A stretch of 11,506 nucleotides of DNA. It comes from Candidatus Heimdallarchaeota archaeon. Lineage in GTDB: Archaea > Asgardarchaeota > Heimdallarchaeia > Heimdallarchaeales > Kariarchaeaceae. The stretch lies in contig WAMJ01000267.1 of the NCBI GenBank assembly GCA_015522385.1, forward strand, positions 1 to 11,506, in the 5' to 3' direction. The notes under the pieces were generated by a model. The model did not search any database. It worked only from the letters and a program-made list of their open reading frames with translations, and had not been told where the DNA came from. Numbering within the stretch: position 1 is the stretch's first letter; every line of letters starts with the position of its first letter. Shown piece after piece: positions 1 through 6,200 of the stretch. The position numbers and the translations under genes are program-made.

Positions 1-32
1 GCACCCTCCCAATCACACCGATAGTCGTTATG

Positions 33-116
33 ATTTTAACCATAAATAGGGTATACGGACCGTTAATATTAACCATTACTTGTTAAATATTAACTAAATT
101 TGTAAAGTGTTAATAC
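33..116. promoter_or_regulatory. Cluster of GTTAA/TTAAC palindromes, candidate operator array
   Basis: Seen: GTTAATATTAAC at 62-73 is a perfect 12-nt palindrome. GTTAAATATTAAC at 82-94 has the same arms (GTTAA/TTAAC) around a 3-nt centre. The two centres are about 20.5 bp apart, close to two helical turns. Further matches are TTAAC at 36-40, GTTAATAC at 109-116 and, just upstream of the TATA box, GTTAAC at 222-227. Inference: a dimeric DNA-binding protein could bind these sites on one face of the helix. The nearest candidate is the CARF-wHTH protein encoded at 266-949, which would then regulate itself, possibly together with a divergent gene off the left edge. AT-rich DNA produces such words by chance, so the equal spacing and perfect symmetry are the main support. 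Confidence 0.45.
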
Positions 117-239
117 CATGCATAACCGGTAACAACAGGTGATCAAAAGAACCCGCGTACATACGTTTCTGCATATTTTGCAGTTTGTGGGATAGGGTAC
201 AGTAAACGGAAAATGTTTTGCGTTAACACGATAAGATAA

Positions 240-246
240 TTATATA
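240..246 (+). promoter_or_regulatory. TATA box for the CARF regulator gene
   Basis: TTATATA at 240-246 is centred 23 bp before the GTG start at 266, the distance expected for an archaeal promoter whose transcript begins at or near the start codon. A Shine-Dalgarno-like GGAGGGTGAT (248-257) lies between them. If transcription starts near 266 that sequence would not be in the mRNA, so either a promoter further upstream gives a leadered transcript or the match is incidental. Confidence 0.45.
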
Positions 247-265
247 CGGAGGGTGATGGCAGTGT

Positions 266-949
266 GTGAAACGCCATGCACTCTTCTCACTCATGGGATC
301 ACAACCAGGACCAGTCTTCAACGCCACTCAGCTACTGCAATGGACGGATCTCTTCATCTTATACTCCGAGAAATTCCGCGATGTGGCCGAGGAGGCGAAG
401 AAGAACCTCGAGAAGGTGCACAGTACATCCATAATCAGGCTCTACCCTATTGACGCCTTCGACATGCGTTCAGGGATCGACGCCATTGTCACCGCGGCCG
501 CAGAGGTCATCAGGGAGTACAAATCCGAGGAAGCAGAGTACGACATCGTGATCAACATCACCGGGGGCACGGACGTGATGACCTCCGCTGCCCTGCTCGC
601 AGGGATCATGCTCGATGCCAAGCTCTACTACATCAAGACCAAGAGGGACGAGAAGACGAACGAGTACCGCGACCCCGAGGTCATAGACATCGTCCCGCCC
701 AAGCTCCTCGTGGACGACATCGACGAAAGGAAGTACTCCGTCATGCGGACGATCTCCGAGCACGTCGGCGATATCTCCCTCGCAGACCTCGCCGAGGAAG
801 CAGGCTTCAACTCCTCCGCGGCAGTCAAGAGGCACATTGACGTCTTGGAGGAGAAGGGAGTTGTCAGCTCGTACAGGGAGGGGAAGAAGCGGTTCCTCAA
901 GCTGACCAACAACGGGCGCATGTTCCTGCTCCTGAAGTCCCTAGAATAG
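266..949 (+). CDS. CARF-domain winged-helix transcriptional regulator (Csa3-like)
   Basis: A 227-residue protein with an N-terminal CARF (CRISPR-associated Rossmann fold) ligand-sensing domain and a C-terminal winged helix-turn-helix. The CARF part shows the first strand and loop (HALFSLMGSQPGPVF, residues 4-18) and the signature INITGGTDVMTSAAL near residues 96-110, followed by an alanine/glycine helix and a YYIK strand. The wHTH lies in about residues 155-227 and ends in a basic wing (SYREGKKRF). In Csa3-type proteins the CARF domain binds cyclic oligoadenylate and the wHTH controls CRISPR or other defence genes; both roles are inferred here. GTG at 266 is chosen because an in-frame TGA lies at 254-256 and the next start (ATG 293) would cut into the first CARF strand. 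The gene is markedly GC-rich with C/G third positions, unlike everything to its right. No CRISPR array or cas gene is visible, so the regulated genes are unknown. Confidence 0.85.
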   Translation: MKRHALFSLMGSQPGPVFNATQLLQWTDLFILYSEKFRDVAEEAKKNLEKVHSTSIIRLYPIDAFDMRSGIDAIVTAAAEVIREYKSEEAEYDIVINITGGTDVMTSAALLAGIMLDAKLYYIKTKRDEKTNEYRDPEVIDIVPPKLLVDDIDERKYSVMRTISEHVGDISLADLAEEAGFNSSAAVKRHIDVLEEKGVVSSYREGKKRFLKLTNNGRMFLLLKSLE

Positions 950-980
950 AGCTTGAATTATTATCCAACGCAGGAGTGAT

Positions 981-1052
981 ATGTCATGGACAGTTGATAT
1001 AGCACCACACTATTATTTGAGATATCCTATGATAAAGGTCAGGGAACGATAA
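981..1052 (+). CDS. Possible 23-residue ORF, perhaps a gene remnant
   Basis: An ATG at 981 is directly preceded by GGAGTGAT (973-980), a close match to the archaeal Shine-Dalgarno sequence with GGAG four bases from the ATG. It opens a 23-residue frame beginning MSWTVDIAPHYYLRYP and ending at TAA 1050-1052. The composition looks protein-like and ribosome binding is plausible, but no family is recognised. It sits exactly where GC content falls, so it could equally be the N-terminal stump of a gene disrupted when the island arrived. Low confidence. Confidence 0.2.
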   Translation: MSWTVDIAPHYYLRYPMIKVRER

Positions 1053-1079
1053 TAGGGACGAGGTTCAAGAAGCGATGAA

Positions 1080-1087
1080 TTTTAAAA
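1080..1087 (+). promoter_or_regulatory. TATA-like element for the kinase gene
   Basis: TTTTAAAA at 1080-1087 is centred about 26 bp before the ATG at 1110, with purine-rich GATGAA just upstream as a possible BRE. No Shine-Dalgarno sequence precedes the ATG at a good distance (GGAAGAG at 1091-1097 is 12 nt away), which fits a leaderless transcript beginning at the start codon. Confidence 0.4.
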
Positions 1088-1109
1088 TCAGGAAGAGAAA
1101 ATATGGATA

Positions 1110-1658
1110 ATGGGAAATATATGTCTAATTGGAGTAAAAGGAATTGGTAAGACTTACCTGATTAATAGGCTGAAAAAGGTTGATGACAACTTTCTATATT
1201 ATACTGGATCTTCCATGATACGGGAAGTGGTAGGTGAGGAGTTTTCTAACTTCGATGCATTTACACAAGAGAAGAAGGAGATGTTCAGAGATCTCGTCAT
1301 CAAAAGATTTGAGGAGATACAGAAGGAGACGGGGATGAATTTAGTAATCGATGGACATATGATATTATATAACATTCACAAGAGGACAATAGAGAGCGTG
1401 GTCAGAAAATCAGATATCGATTTTTATGATCATTATATACTCCTTCACCCTACGCCCGAGTTGGTATATCAGAGGAGGGTGGGCGATAAGTTAAAACAAA
1501 GGATAATAGATATTGAGATAATCAAACAGGAAATAAAGGAAGAGAAGGAGAAAGCCGAGGAGATATGTGCAGAGTATAATAAGACCTTGGATGTCATAAA
1601 TCTCCCGATGGAGAATGCAGATAAGAAACTACTACAAATCATAAGGAAATATCAATAG
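1110..1658 (+). CDS. P-loop nucleotide kinase-like ATP-binding protein
   Basis: A 182-residue P-loop NTPase of adenylate-kinase-like build. Walker A is GVKGIGKT at residues 8-15 right at the N-terminus, followed by the helix TYLINRLKK. A Walker-B-like strand VIDGH (79-83) fits the NMP-kinase/AAA_18 type. HPTPELVYQRRVGDKLKQR (113-131) has the arginine-rich helix typical of the LID region in these kinases. A charged helix (about 136-158, many E/K) and a short final strand complete it. These features fit a small-molecule, probably nucleotide, kinase rather than an AAA+ machine. The substrate cannot be read from the sequence. With the phosphoribosyltransferase gene next door, a nucleoside monophosphate or analogue is a reasonable inference. 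It is the first gene of the AT-rich block and is separated by 147 nt from the next gene, which has its own apparent promoter. The start is the ATG 7 residues before Walker A. Confidence 0.7.
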   Translation: MGNICLIGVKGIGKTYLINRLKKVDDNFLYYTGSSMIREVVGEEFSNFDAFTQEKKEMFRDLVIKRFEEIQKETGMNLVIDGHMILYNIHKRTIESVVRKSDIDFYDHYILLHPTPELVYQRRVGDKLKQRIIDIEIIKQEIKEEKEKAEEICAEYNKTLDVINLPMENADKKLLQIIRKYQ

Positions 1659-1702
1659 CACCCTAGTACTCTGTTATTTGCCCTTTGAGAAAACTCTGAC
1701 AT

Positions 1703-1716
1703 GAAAAACTTATAAT
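1703..1716 (+). promoter_or_regulatory. BRE/TATA promoter for the phosphoribosyltransferase-rSAM genes
   Basis: GAAAAAC (1703-1709), a BRE-like purine-rich element, runs into the TATA box CTTATAAT (1709-1716). Transcription would be expected at about 1738-1741, giving a leader of about 65 nt before the ATG at 1806. An AAGGT Shine-Dalgarno-like sequence (1794-1798) is 7 nt from that ATG. This gene is thus the one clear leadered case in the block. No terminator-like T-run was recognised between the kinase stop and this promoter. Confidence 0.45.
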
Positions 1717-1805
1717 TCACTACTTTTAACTTGATAATAGGAAACATGGGTATGTGCGAGGATGATTTGAAACTATACCCTTGAAGAAGGCAGAAGGTAA
1801 CTACA

Positions 1806-2435
1806 ATGACGCTTACGCATTATACAGATCTCAAACTGATGAAAATATTGGCCACCATGACAAGACGAACCGACATATCTGTCTATGACCTTGATCAGTC
1901 CCATATCGATATTGGTCGGTTTCTAGCATACCAAGTGATAGATAGTTTGGAACTTGAGGAGGTCGACATACAACATGTCCTTGGAGTACGCAAAGGGGTA
2001 CAAATCAAAAATGAGAGGGAAATTCTCTTCATCGTATTTCTTCGGTCAGGACTTTATATTGCAGAGGGATTTAGAACTCTATTTAGAAATGCTCCATTTG
2101 CCATAGTAGACCCTAAACGATACCTTGGTCTAAATGAAGAGGACTTAGTTCATGTACAGGAGTTTCCAGGCAAGACGGTCATTATACTCGATGCGGTGAT
2201 CAACACTGGGAACACACTTTTCCCAGTATTGAAACAGTTGGGCAAGAGGGACAGAATCATAGTATGCTCTCTTGTCACCCCTAGAACAACAGCAGAAATA
2301 CTAAAGGAAAACTACCCATCGATTGATTTCTATCTGGCTCGATTGTCGTATGATCAATACGTGGGTAAGGGAAAAACAGACACTGGCAATAGACTTTTTG
2401 GAACGTGGAGAGATGACGAAGAAGACACTGATTGA
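1806..2435 (+). CDS. Uracil phosphoribosyltransferase-like protein
   Basis: A 209-residue type I phosphoribosyltransferase resembling uracil phosphoribosyltransferase (UPRT), which joins uracil and PRPP to give UMP. Seen: the strand FIVFLRSGLYIAEGF matches the UPRT 'ilRaGl' segment. The PRPP loop is VIILDAVINTGNT with D129 and TGNT at 134-137. The C-terminal DTGNRLFGTW (192-201) closely matches the UPRT uracil-binding end GDAGDRLFGT. Differences from standard UPRTs are DAVINTG instead of DPMLATG in the loop, N195 for the usual D before RLFGT, and loss of the usual proline/glycine-rich YIPPG stretch ahead of it. These changes suggest altered base specificity, or a non-housekeeping role. The gene overlaps the radical SAM gene by 23 nt, so the two are almost certainly co-translated and act in one process. 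A plain salvage enzyme remains possible. Confidence 0.75.
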   Translation: MTLTHYTDLKLMKILATMTRRTDISVYDLDQSHIDIGRFLAYQVIDSLELEEVDIQHVLGVRKGVQIKNEREILFIVFLRSGLYIAEGFRTLFRNAPFAIVDPKRYLGLNEEDLVHVQEFPGKTVIILDAVINTGNTLFPVLKQLGKRDRIIVCSLVTPRTTAEILKENYPSIDFYLARLSYDQYVGKGKTDTGNRLFGTWRDDEEDTD

Positions 2436-3576
2436 TCTACCCATCGTGCGAAGTGGAGCTAGATGCCCGTATACAGAGCAAGAGCTAAATAAGTCAGATG
2501 AATATATCCTTGAGCTCTGTGAGCAGGAGATTGAGAGGGTGTGCATATCAACAAATTCTATTTGTAATCTAGGATGCCGGTACTGCTATTTTTTCAATCC
2601 GGAGAACAGAATAACGAGTGACAAGAAGCTCACATCCGATGAGATTTTCACAATCTTGGAGAATATCCATAGGTATGGACATGACAGGGTTCAGAAAAAA
2701 GTGAAGGTTAATTTTGTAGGTAGCGGAGAACCGCTACTCTCATGGGTTGAGATAGAAGAAGCATTAACCAAGTTCCATGAAAGGTACCCAAAGCATGAAC
2801 TTCGATTTTACATGGTGACAAACGGAGTGCTCTTGACTAGTGATATCATTGAGGGGATGATAAAGTTCAACCTTACCCCTAGTATTTCACTGGATGGCCC
2901 CGAGTTTATTCACGATGCCAACAGAATAGATAAGTTTGGGGAGGGTACATTCCGAAGAGTAATTGCAGGAGTAGAGCTTCTGAGAGAAAATGGTCTACCA
3001 ATCATTATCAACACCACGATGACGTATGACCTCCTTGATAACATAGAGGAGTATTTCGATTTTATACAGGATCTAGGGGTGAGTAAGGTTATCTTCGACC
3101 GATTGGTAGATGTCCCAAAAACAGTCCCCGCAGTACCTTACGACGAATACTATGAGAACTTGGATAAGATCCATTCATTCTGGAAAATGAAAAGATTAGA
3201 CATAGAAATCGGGAATTTCGAAGCTTACAAAAGGTCCATCAATCTTAGAGCAGACAGGGTTTGCACCATGTTTGGGTCTACATGCGGTGCTGGAACAAAC
3301 AACATCATTTATCTCCAGAGGGAGGTGTACCCATGCGGGAGAATGTTTGGGGATGAATGGTGGGTTCTAGGAGAATACAGCCAATCACTAGAGGAGATAC
3401 AATCATCAATGATACAGAGGTATCCAAGGAGACGTAGAGAGTGTGAAGAGTGTGATGTACTTGCCGAATGTATTAAGGACTGTCTAATGGAGGAAATTAA
3501 CCCTAATTATGATTGTACTCCAAGAAAGCATTTTCTGAGAAAATACAAATCAATTCTTAGAACAGATACACGATAA
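2413..3576 (+). CDS. Radical SAM/SPASM-domain protein
   Basis: A 387-residue radical SAM enzyme with a C-terminal SPASM domain. The [4Fe-4S]-SAM motif CNLGCRYC has C51, C55 and C58. FVGSGEPLL corresponds to the GGEP motif and SLDGPEFIHDANR to the segment typical of SPASM-type maturases. The SPASM domain is complete: C284, C291, YPCG with C308, then C344-x2-C347-x5-C353-x3-C357 and a last C368. That is the pattern that binds two auxiliary clusters. Such enzymes modify peptides (RiPP maturases) or protein side chains (anaerobic sulfatase maturases); the substrate here is unknown. ATG 2413 is chosen because upstream in-frame starts (TTG 2323, ATG 2350) would lie inside the conserved end of the phosphoribosyltransferase. 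A GGAG lies only 2 nt from it, so translational coupling is likely. The 61-residue gene that follows after 30 nt is the obvious candidate substrate, though it seems to have its own promoter. Confidence 0.88.
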   Translation: MTKKTLIDLPIVRSGARCPYTEQELNKSDEYILELCEQEIERVCISTNSICNLGCRYCYFFNPENRITSDKKLTSDEIFTILENIHRYGHDRVQKKVKVNFVGSGEPLLSWVEIEEALTKFHERYPKHELRFYMVTNGVLLTSDIIEGMIKFNLTPSISLDGPEFIHDANRIDKFGEGTFRRVIAGVELLRENGLPIIINTTMTYDLLDNIEEYFDFIQDLGVSKVIFDRLVDVPKTVPAVPYDEYYENLDKIHSFWKMKRLDIEIGNFEAYKRSINLRADRVCTMFGSTCGAGTNNIIYLQREVYPCGRMFGDEWWVLGEYSQSLEEIQSSMIQRYPRRRRECEECDVLAECIKDCLMEEINPNYDCTPRKHFLRKYKSILRTDTR

Positions 3577-3578
3577 TC

Positions 3579-3585
3579 TTATATT
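3579..3585 (+). promoter_or_regulatory. TATA box for the small SMP-like gene and helicase operon
   Basis: TTATATT at 3579-3585 is centred exactly 25 bp before the ATG at 3607, and no Shine-Dalgarno sequence precedes that ATG. This is the arrangement of a leaderless archaeal transcript. It implies that the small protein, helicase and PLD-FGE genes (3607-9330) can be expressed independently of the kinase/phosphoribosyltransferase/rSAM genes, even though only 30 nt separate the two groups. Confidence 0.5.
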
Positions 3586-3606
3586 ATGATATGATCATCT
3601 AAACCC

Positions 3607-3792
3607 ATGAGCAGAGGTAGCGGAGGAAGAGGGAGAGGAAAATCAAAGGGGAGAGGTAACTCGTCAAGAACTTCAATCAAAATGACACCAGATAGAGCCC
3701 GCGCGATTCAAAGTCACGCGGATAGATCTGGGAGGAATCAGGATTTCAAATCAAGAGCTATGAGTGCTGCTGACAAGAACAATTCTGAATAG
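3607..3792 (+). CDS. Small basic SMP-like protein
   Basis: A 61-residue protein in two parts. The first 25 or so residues are a Gly/Arg/Ser/Lys-rich tail with RGR/GRG repeats (MSRGSGGRGRGKSKGRG), typical of flexible nucleic-acid-binding segments. The rest reads MTPDRARAIQSHADRSGRN then FKSRAMSAADKNNSE. It contains an imperfect internal repeat (RA-I-QSHADRS and RAM-SAADKN) that resembles the small seed-maturation-protein-like proteins common in prokaryotes; this family resemblance is from memory. There is no signal peptide, membrane segment or cysteine. It starts at an ATG with a TATA box 25 bp upstream and ends 5 nt before the helicase gene, so the two are co-transcribed. Possible roles, all inferred, are a helicase partner that binds nucleic acid, an effector or antitoxin-like component, or a substrate of the upstream radical SAM enzyme. 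Confidence 0.7.
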   Translation: MSRGSGGRGRGKSKGRGNSSRTSIKMTPDRARAIQSHADRSGRNQDFKSRAMSAADKNNSE

Positions 3793-3797
3793 GTGAA

Positions 3798-6200
3798 ATG
3801 GTGAAAGTTGTAGAACTAGAGACAAATATTGAAGTAAATGAAAGTTTACGACCCCTTTTTGATAGATTCGTTCAGAAACAACTCAGATTAGTGATTCTTT
3901 GGAGAGGGGTATTCGAAAGACCCACCCGGTGGGAGCTGAAGGGTGGACTACTTAGAATTTTCTATGGAACCAATCAATCAACCTCTAAGCTTTCAAATAT
4001 TGAGAGGATATATCAAATTACCCACTGTCTTTTAAACGACTATGTAGGGGGCTCAACCGCAGAGTTGATCGATGGACGATTAGCTGTTTTCCCTGACATC
4101 TTCAGAATCGAGAGGAATCGAGACAAGAAGAAGAAAAATGATATTGAAGTGGTTCTTTCATTGATCAACGACACAAAAGAGTTAGATTCCGAATTGAAAC
4201 AGAGAATTAGTCACTGGATCAATAACGAAGACTATCTCAAGGTGATCAACACATTAGATGAACTACGTGAAGAGGTTGAAGTATCAATCTTCGACCTTAT
4301 TACGGAAGCGGAATTATTAGTTACCATGTCTCATGTATTTCGATATACTGTTGTTGAAAGAGTAAGAGATTATGTAGACTTGGAGCTAAATCACAAATAT
4401 AAAGATTCACTCATTGATAGAATCAGAAGGTCAGATCTTCCCAATCTATGGACCGATATCATAGGGGAGGGGTACGTCTCCAAAGAAGTCGTACTAACGA
4501 CGGATATACCATACCCAGCACTTGGTCTACAAAACGATCAAGTCAAAATAGACCTAAAGGGAATAGATTTGGAAAAGAAGCGAATTCGGATCCACCGTCA
4601 GGCCGGGATAAAAAGACATGGGTTCTGTTTCTTCTATGACAATGGATCACAGGTTCTTTACCGAAGAAAGAGGATGTTCACAAGGTTGGCTAATTCTAAT
4701 AGGCAGATACAGGAAATGGTCAATAGTCCGGCGAACCGACCATTTCTGCACAATAAAATTAGCAGATCAGAATTTATTCAATCGGTGTTGAATGAAAAAG
4801 GAATGTTCTGCGTCCAAGGCCCACCAGGAACAGGTAAAACTTACCTTGCTACGGAGATCATATCACAGTACCTCAAGATTAAACCCCAAGCCAAAATCCT
4901 CGTTTCGTCAAAAGAGCATTATGCACTTGATCACCTCCTTCTTAGTTGTCATGAAAAAATAGGGTCACGAGGGTTCCGACCGCTGAGATTACTCTCGAAG
5001 AGAAGAGAAGAACGGATGAATGGAGAAAGTATTGAGAAATTTTTACTGAGAGAACGAAAAATGAAAGCAAGGGAGATTAGAACATGGAAAAGAGGAGAAG
5101 CCATCCTATCAGACTTTCCGGACAATCGTGTTGAGTACATGGCAATAGAGACATCTAATGTGATCTTTGTGACAACAAGTGACGGATCACTTGTAGATAT
5201 GATCGACAATTCCTACTTCGACTTGGTTGTTGTGGAGGAAACAGGGAAATGTTATCCTAGTGAACTCCTCCATCTCTCAATCATGGGGGACACAATCCTG
5301 ATGATTGGGGATCAACACCAGCTTCCCCCCTATCAAGTCGAACAAACAAGCAGACTTGTGGATGTAATTGAAGAACTTGTTTCTAGATCAGATGAAAAGG
5401 AAGTGAGCAAACGATTTGGCAATCACTTCAATAGTTTCTCTACGATCAATTTTAATTCAAAAGACAAGATCCTATCATGGTTCCATCCGTTCAGGGAGAT
5501 ATTTAACAACCTACCGGAGAAAAAGAGGTTCCGGTTAGAGAACCAGTACAGAATGCCAAAATCACTGTCTGACATAATAGGTAAGGTCTTTTACAACGGA
5601 AAATTCCACCACAAGAAAAAGAGGAAGGCTACTATTCCACCATTAAAATTTCTTGAGGACAGTAAACTTGTGTGGATCGATGTCCCACATATACTAGATC
5701 TGGAGGAAACAGGTGAACAAGCCACCAGCAGAGGCGAGAGGTCAAATTCATATGAGATTGAGGTTTTGAAGAAGATACTGACAAAAATTAGACGGGAGAA
5801 TAATCCAGATATTGTGGTGATAACACCGTACTCAAAGCAAAAGCAGCTAATACTTTCAGACCTAGAGATAAAGAACTGCTTGAGTAACCTTTACGGGGAT
5901 CTTTGGAAAGAAAGGATTAGGACAACCGATGAGTTCCAAGGTCACGAGGCGGATTTCATACTTATCAGTCTCGTTCGTAACAATACCATGAACGCTGATT
6001 CAGCATGGGGGTTCATCAGTAGTCCCCAACGTCTAAATGTCATGTTTTCACGAGCTCGGGAAGGACTCGTGGTAATCGGCTCACAAGCTCATATTGAGAG
6101 GAACAAAGAAGGGAACTCTATGGAGAAATTCTTCGAGTTCTTGGAAGAGTTCAGAGAGCTGGGTAAAATCATTAAAGCGGAGGAATTACTCGGTGGATAA
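3798..6200 (+). CDS. UPF1/DNA2-type superfamily 1 helicase
   Basis: An 800-residue helicase. Residues 1-230 are an uncharacterised, largely helical N-terminal region. About 230-330 resembles the beta-rich 1B-type segment that precedes the ATPase core. Core motifs in order: Walker A GPPGTGKT (341-348); motif II VVVEETGK (477-484); motif III GDQHQLPP (504-511); motif IV LENQYRMP (Y584, R585); motif V TTDEFQGHEADFILISLVRN (from 709); motif VI RLNVMFSRAR (745-754), carrying the arginine finger. This order is that of UPF1-like SF1B (AAA_11/AAA_12) enzymes that translocate 5'-3' on DNA or RNA. Motif II has E480-E481 where DE is usual; the second, catalytic, acidic residue is kept. AGGTGA at 3791-3796 lies 1 nt from ATG 3798; GTG 3801 is an alternative start. 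The gene is downstream of the small protein and overlaps the PLD-FGE gene by 8 nt, so the three probably form one complex or pathway. Confidence 0.9.
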   Translation: MVKVVELETNIEVNESLRPLFDRFVQKQLRLVILWRGVFERPTRWELKGGLLRIFYGTNQSTSKLSNIERIYQITHCLLNDYVGGSTAELIDGRLAVFPDIFRIERNRDKKKKNDIEVVLSLINDTKELDSELKQRISHWINNEDYLKVINTLDELREEVEVSIFDLITEAELLVTMSHVFRYTVVERVRDYVDLELNHKYKDSLIDRIRRSDLPNLWTDIIGEGYVSKEVVLTTDIPYPALGLQNDQVKIDLKGIDLEKKRIRIHRQAGIKRHGFCFFYDNGSQVLYRRKRMFTRLANSNRQIQEMVNSPANRPFLHNKISRSEFIQSVLNEKGMFCVQGPPGTGKTYLATEIISQYLKIKPQAKILVSSKEHYALDHLLLSCHEKIGSRGFRPLRLLSKRREERMNGESIEKFLLRERKMKAREIRTWKRGEAILSDFPDNRVEYMAIETSNVIFVTTSDGSLVDMIDNSYFDLVVVEETGKCYPSELLHLSIMGDTILMIGDQHQLPPYQVEQTSRLVDVIEELVSRSDEKEVSKRFGNHFNSFSTINFNSKDKILSWFHPFREIFNNLPEKKRFRLENQYRMPKSLSDIIGKVFYNGKFHHKKKRKATIPPLKFLEDSKLVWIDVPHILDLEETGEQATSRGERSNSYEIEVLKKILTKIRRENNPDIVVITPYSKQKQLILSDLEIKNCLSNLYGDLWKERIRTTDEFQGHEADFILISLVRNNTMNADSAWGFISSPQRLNVMFSRAREGLVVIGSQAHIERNKEGNSMEKFFEFLEEFRELGKIIKAEELLGG
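6179..6183 (+). promoter_or_regulatory. Shine-Dalgarno site that fixes the PLD-FGE start
   Basis: GGAGG at 6179-6183, inside the end of the helicase gene, is 9 nt from GTG 6193. It supports that GTG as the start rather than any start further upstream in the helicase gene, where the frame encodes only a low-complexity shadow sequence, or GTG 6208. Confidence 0.65.

Noticed and set aside
1..265. Possible CRISPR leader or repeat array next to a Csa3-like gene.
   Set aside because: The repeated words are only 5-13 nt palindromes with no regular spacers. No repeat-spacer periodicity is seen.
470..921. Long open frames on the minus strand inside the CARF gene.
   Set aside because: They are antisense shadows of a GC-rich gene with clear CARF and wHTH signatures on the + strand.
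1746..1784. A 12-codon ORF (MGMCEDDLKLYP) in the leader of the phosphoribosyltransferase gene, possibly a leader peptide.
   Set aside because: It has no Shine-Dalgarno sequence, no run of regulatory codons and no accompanying attenuator hairpin.
2323..2412. Upstream extension of the radical SAM reading frame from TTG 2323 or ATG 2350.
   Set aside because: It would overlap the conserved C-terminal GNRLFGT region of the phosphoribosyltransferase gene and has no ribosome-binding site.
3679..3696. The MTPDR segment of the small protein resembles the C/S-x-P-x-R motif recognised by sulfatase-maturating radical SAM enzymes.
   Set aside because: The key Cys/Ser is a methionine, there is no sulfatase in the window, and the same words appear in family members that I recall without such enzymes nearby.
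6094..6192. Upstream extension of the PLD-FGE reading frame into the helicase gene.
   Set aside because: The 33 extra residues are a shadow of the conserved helicase end. GGAGG at 6179-6183 correctly places the start at GTG 6193.
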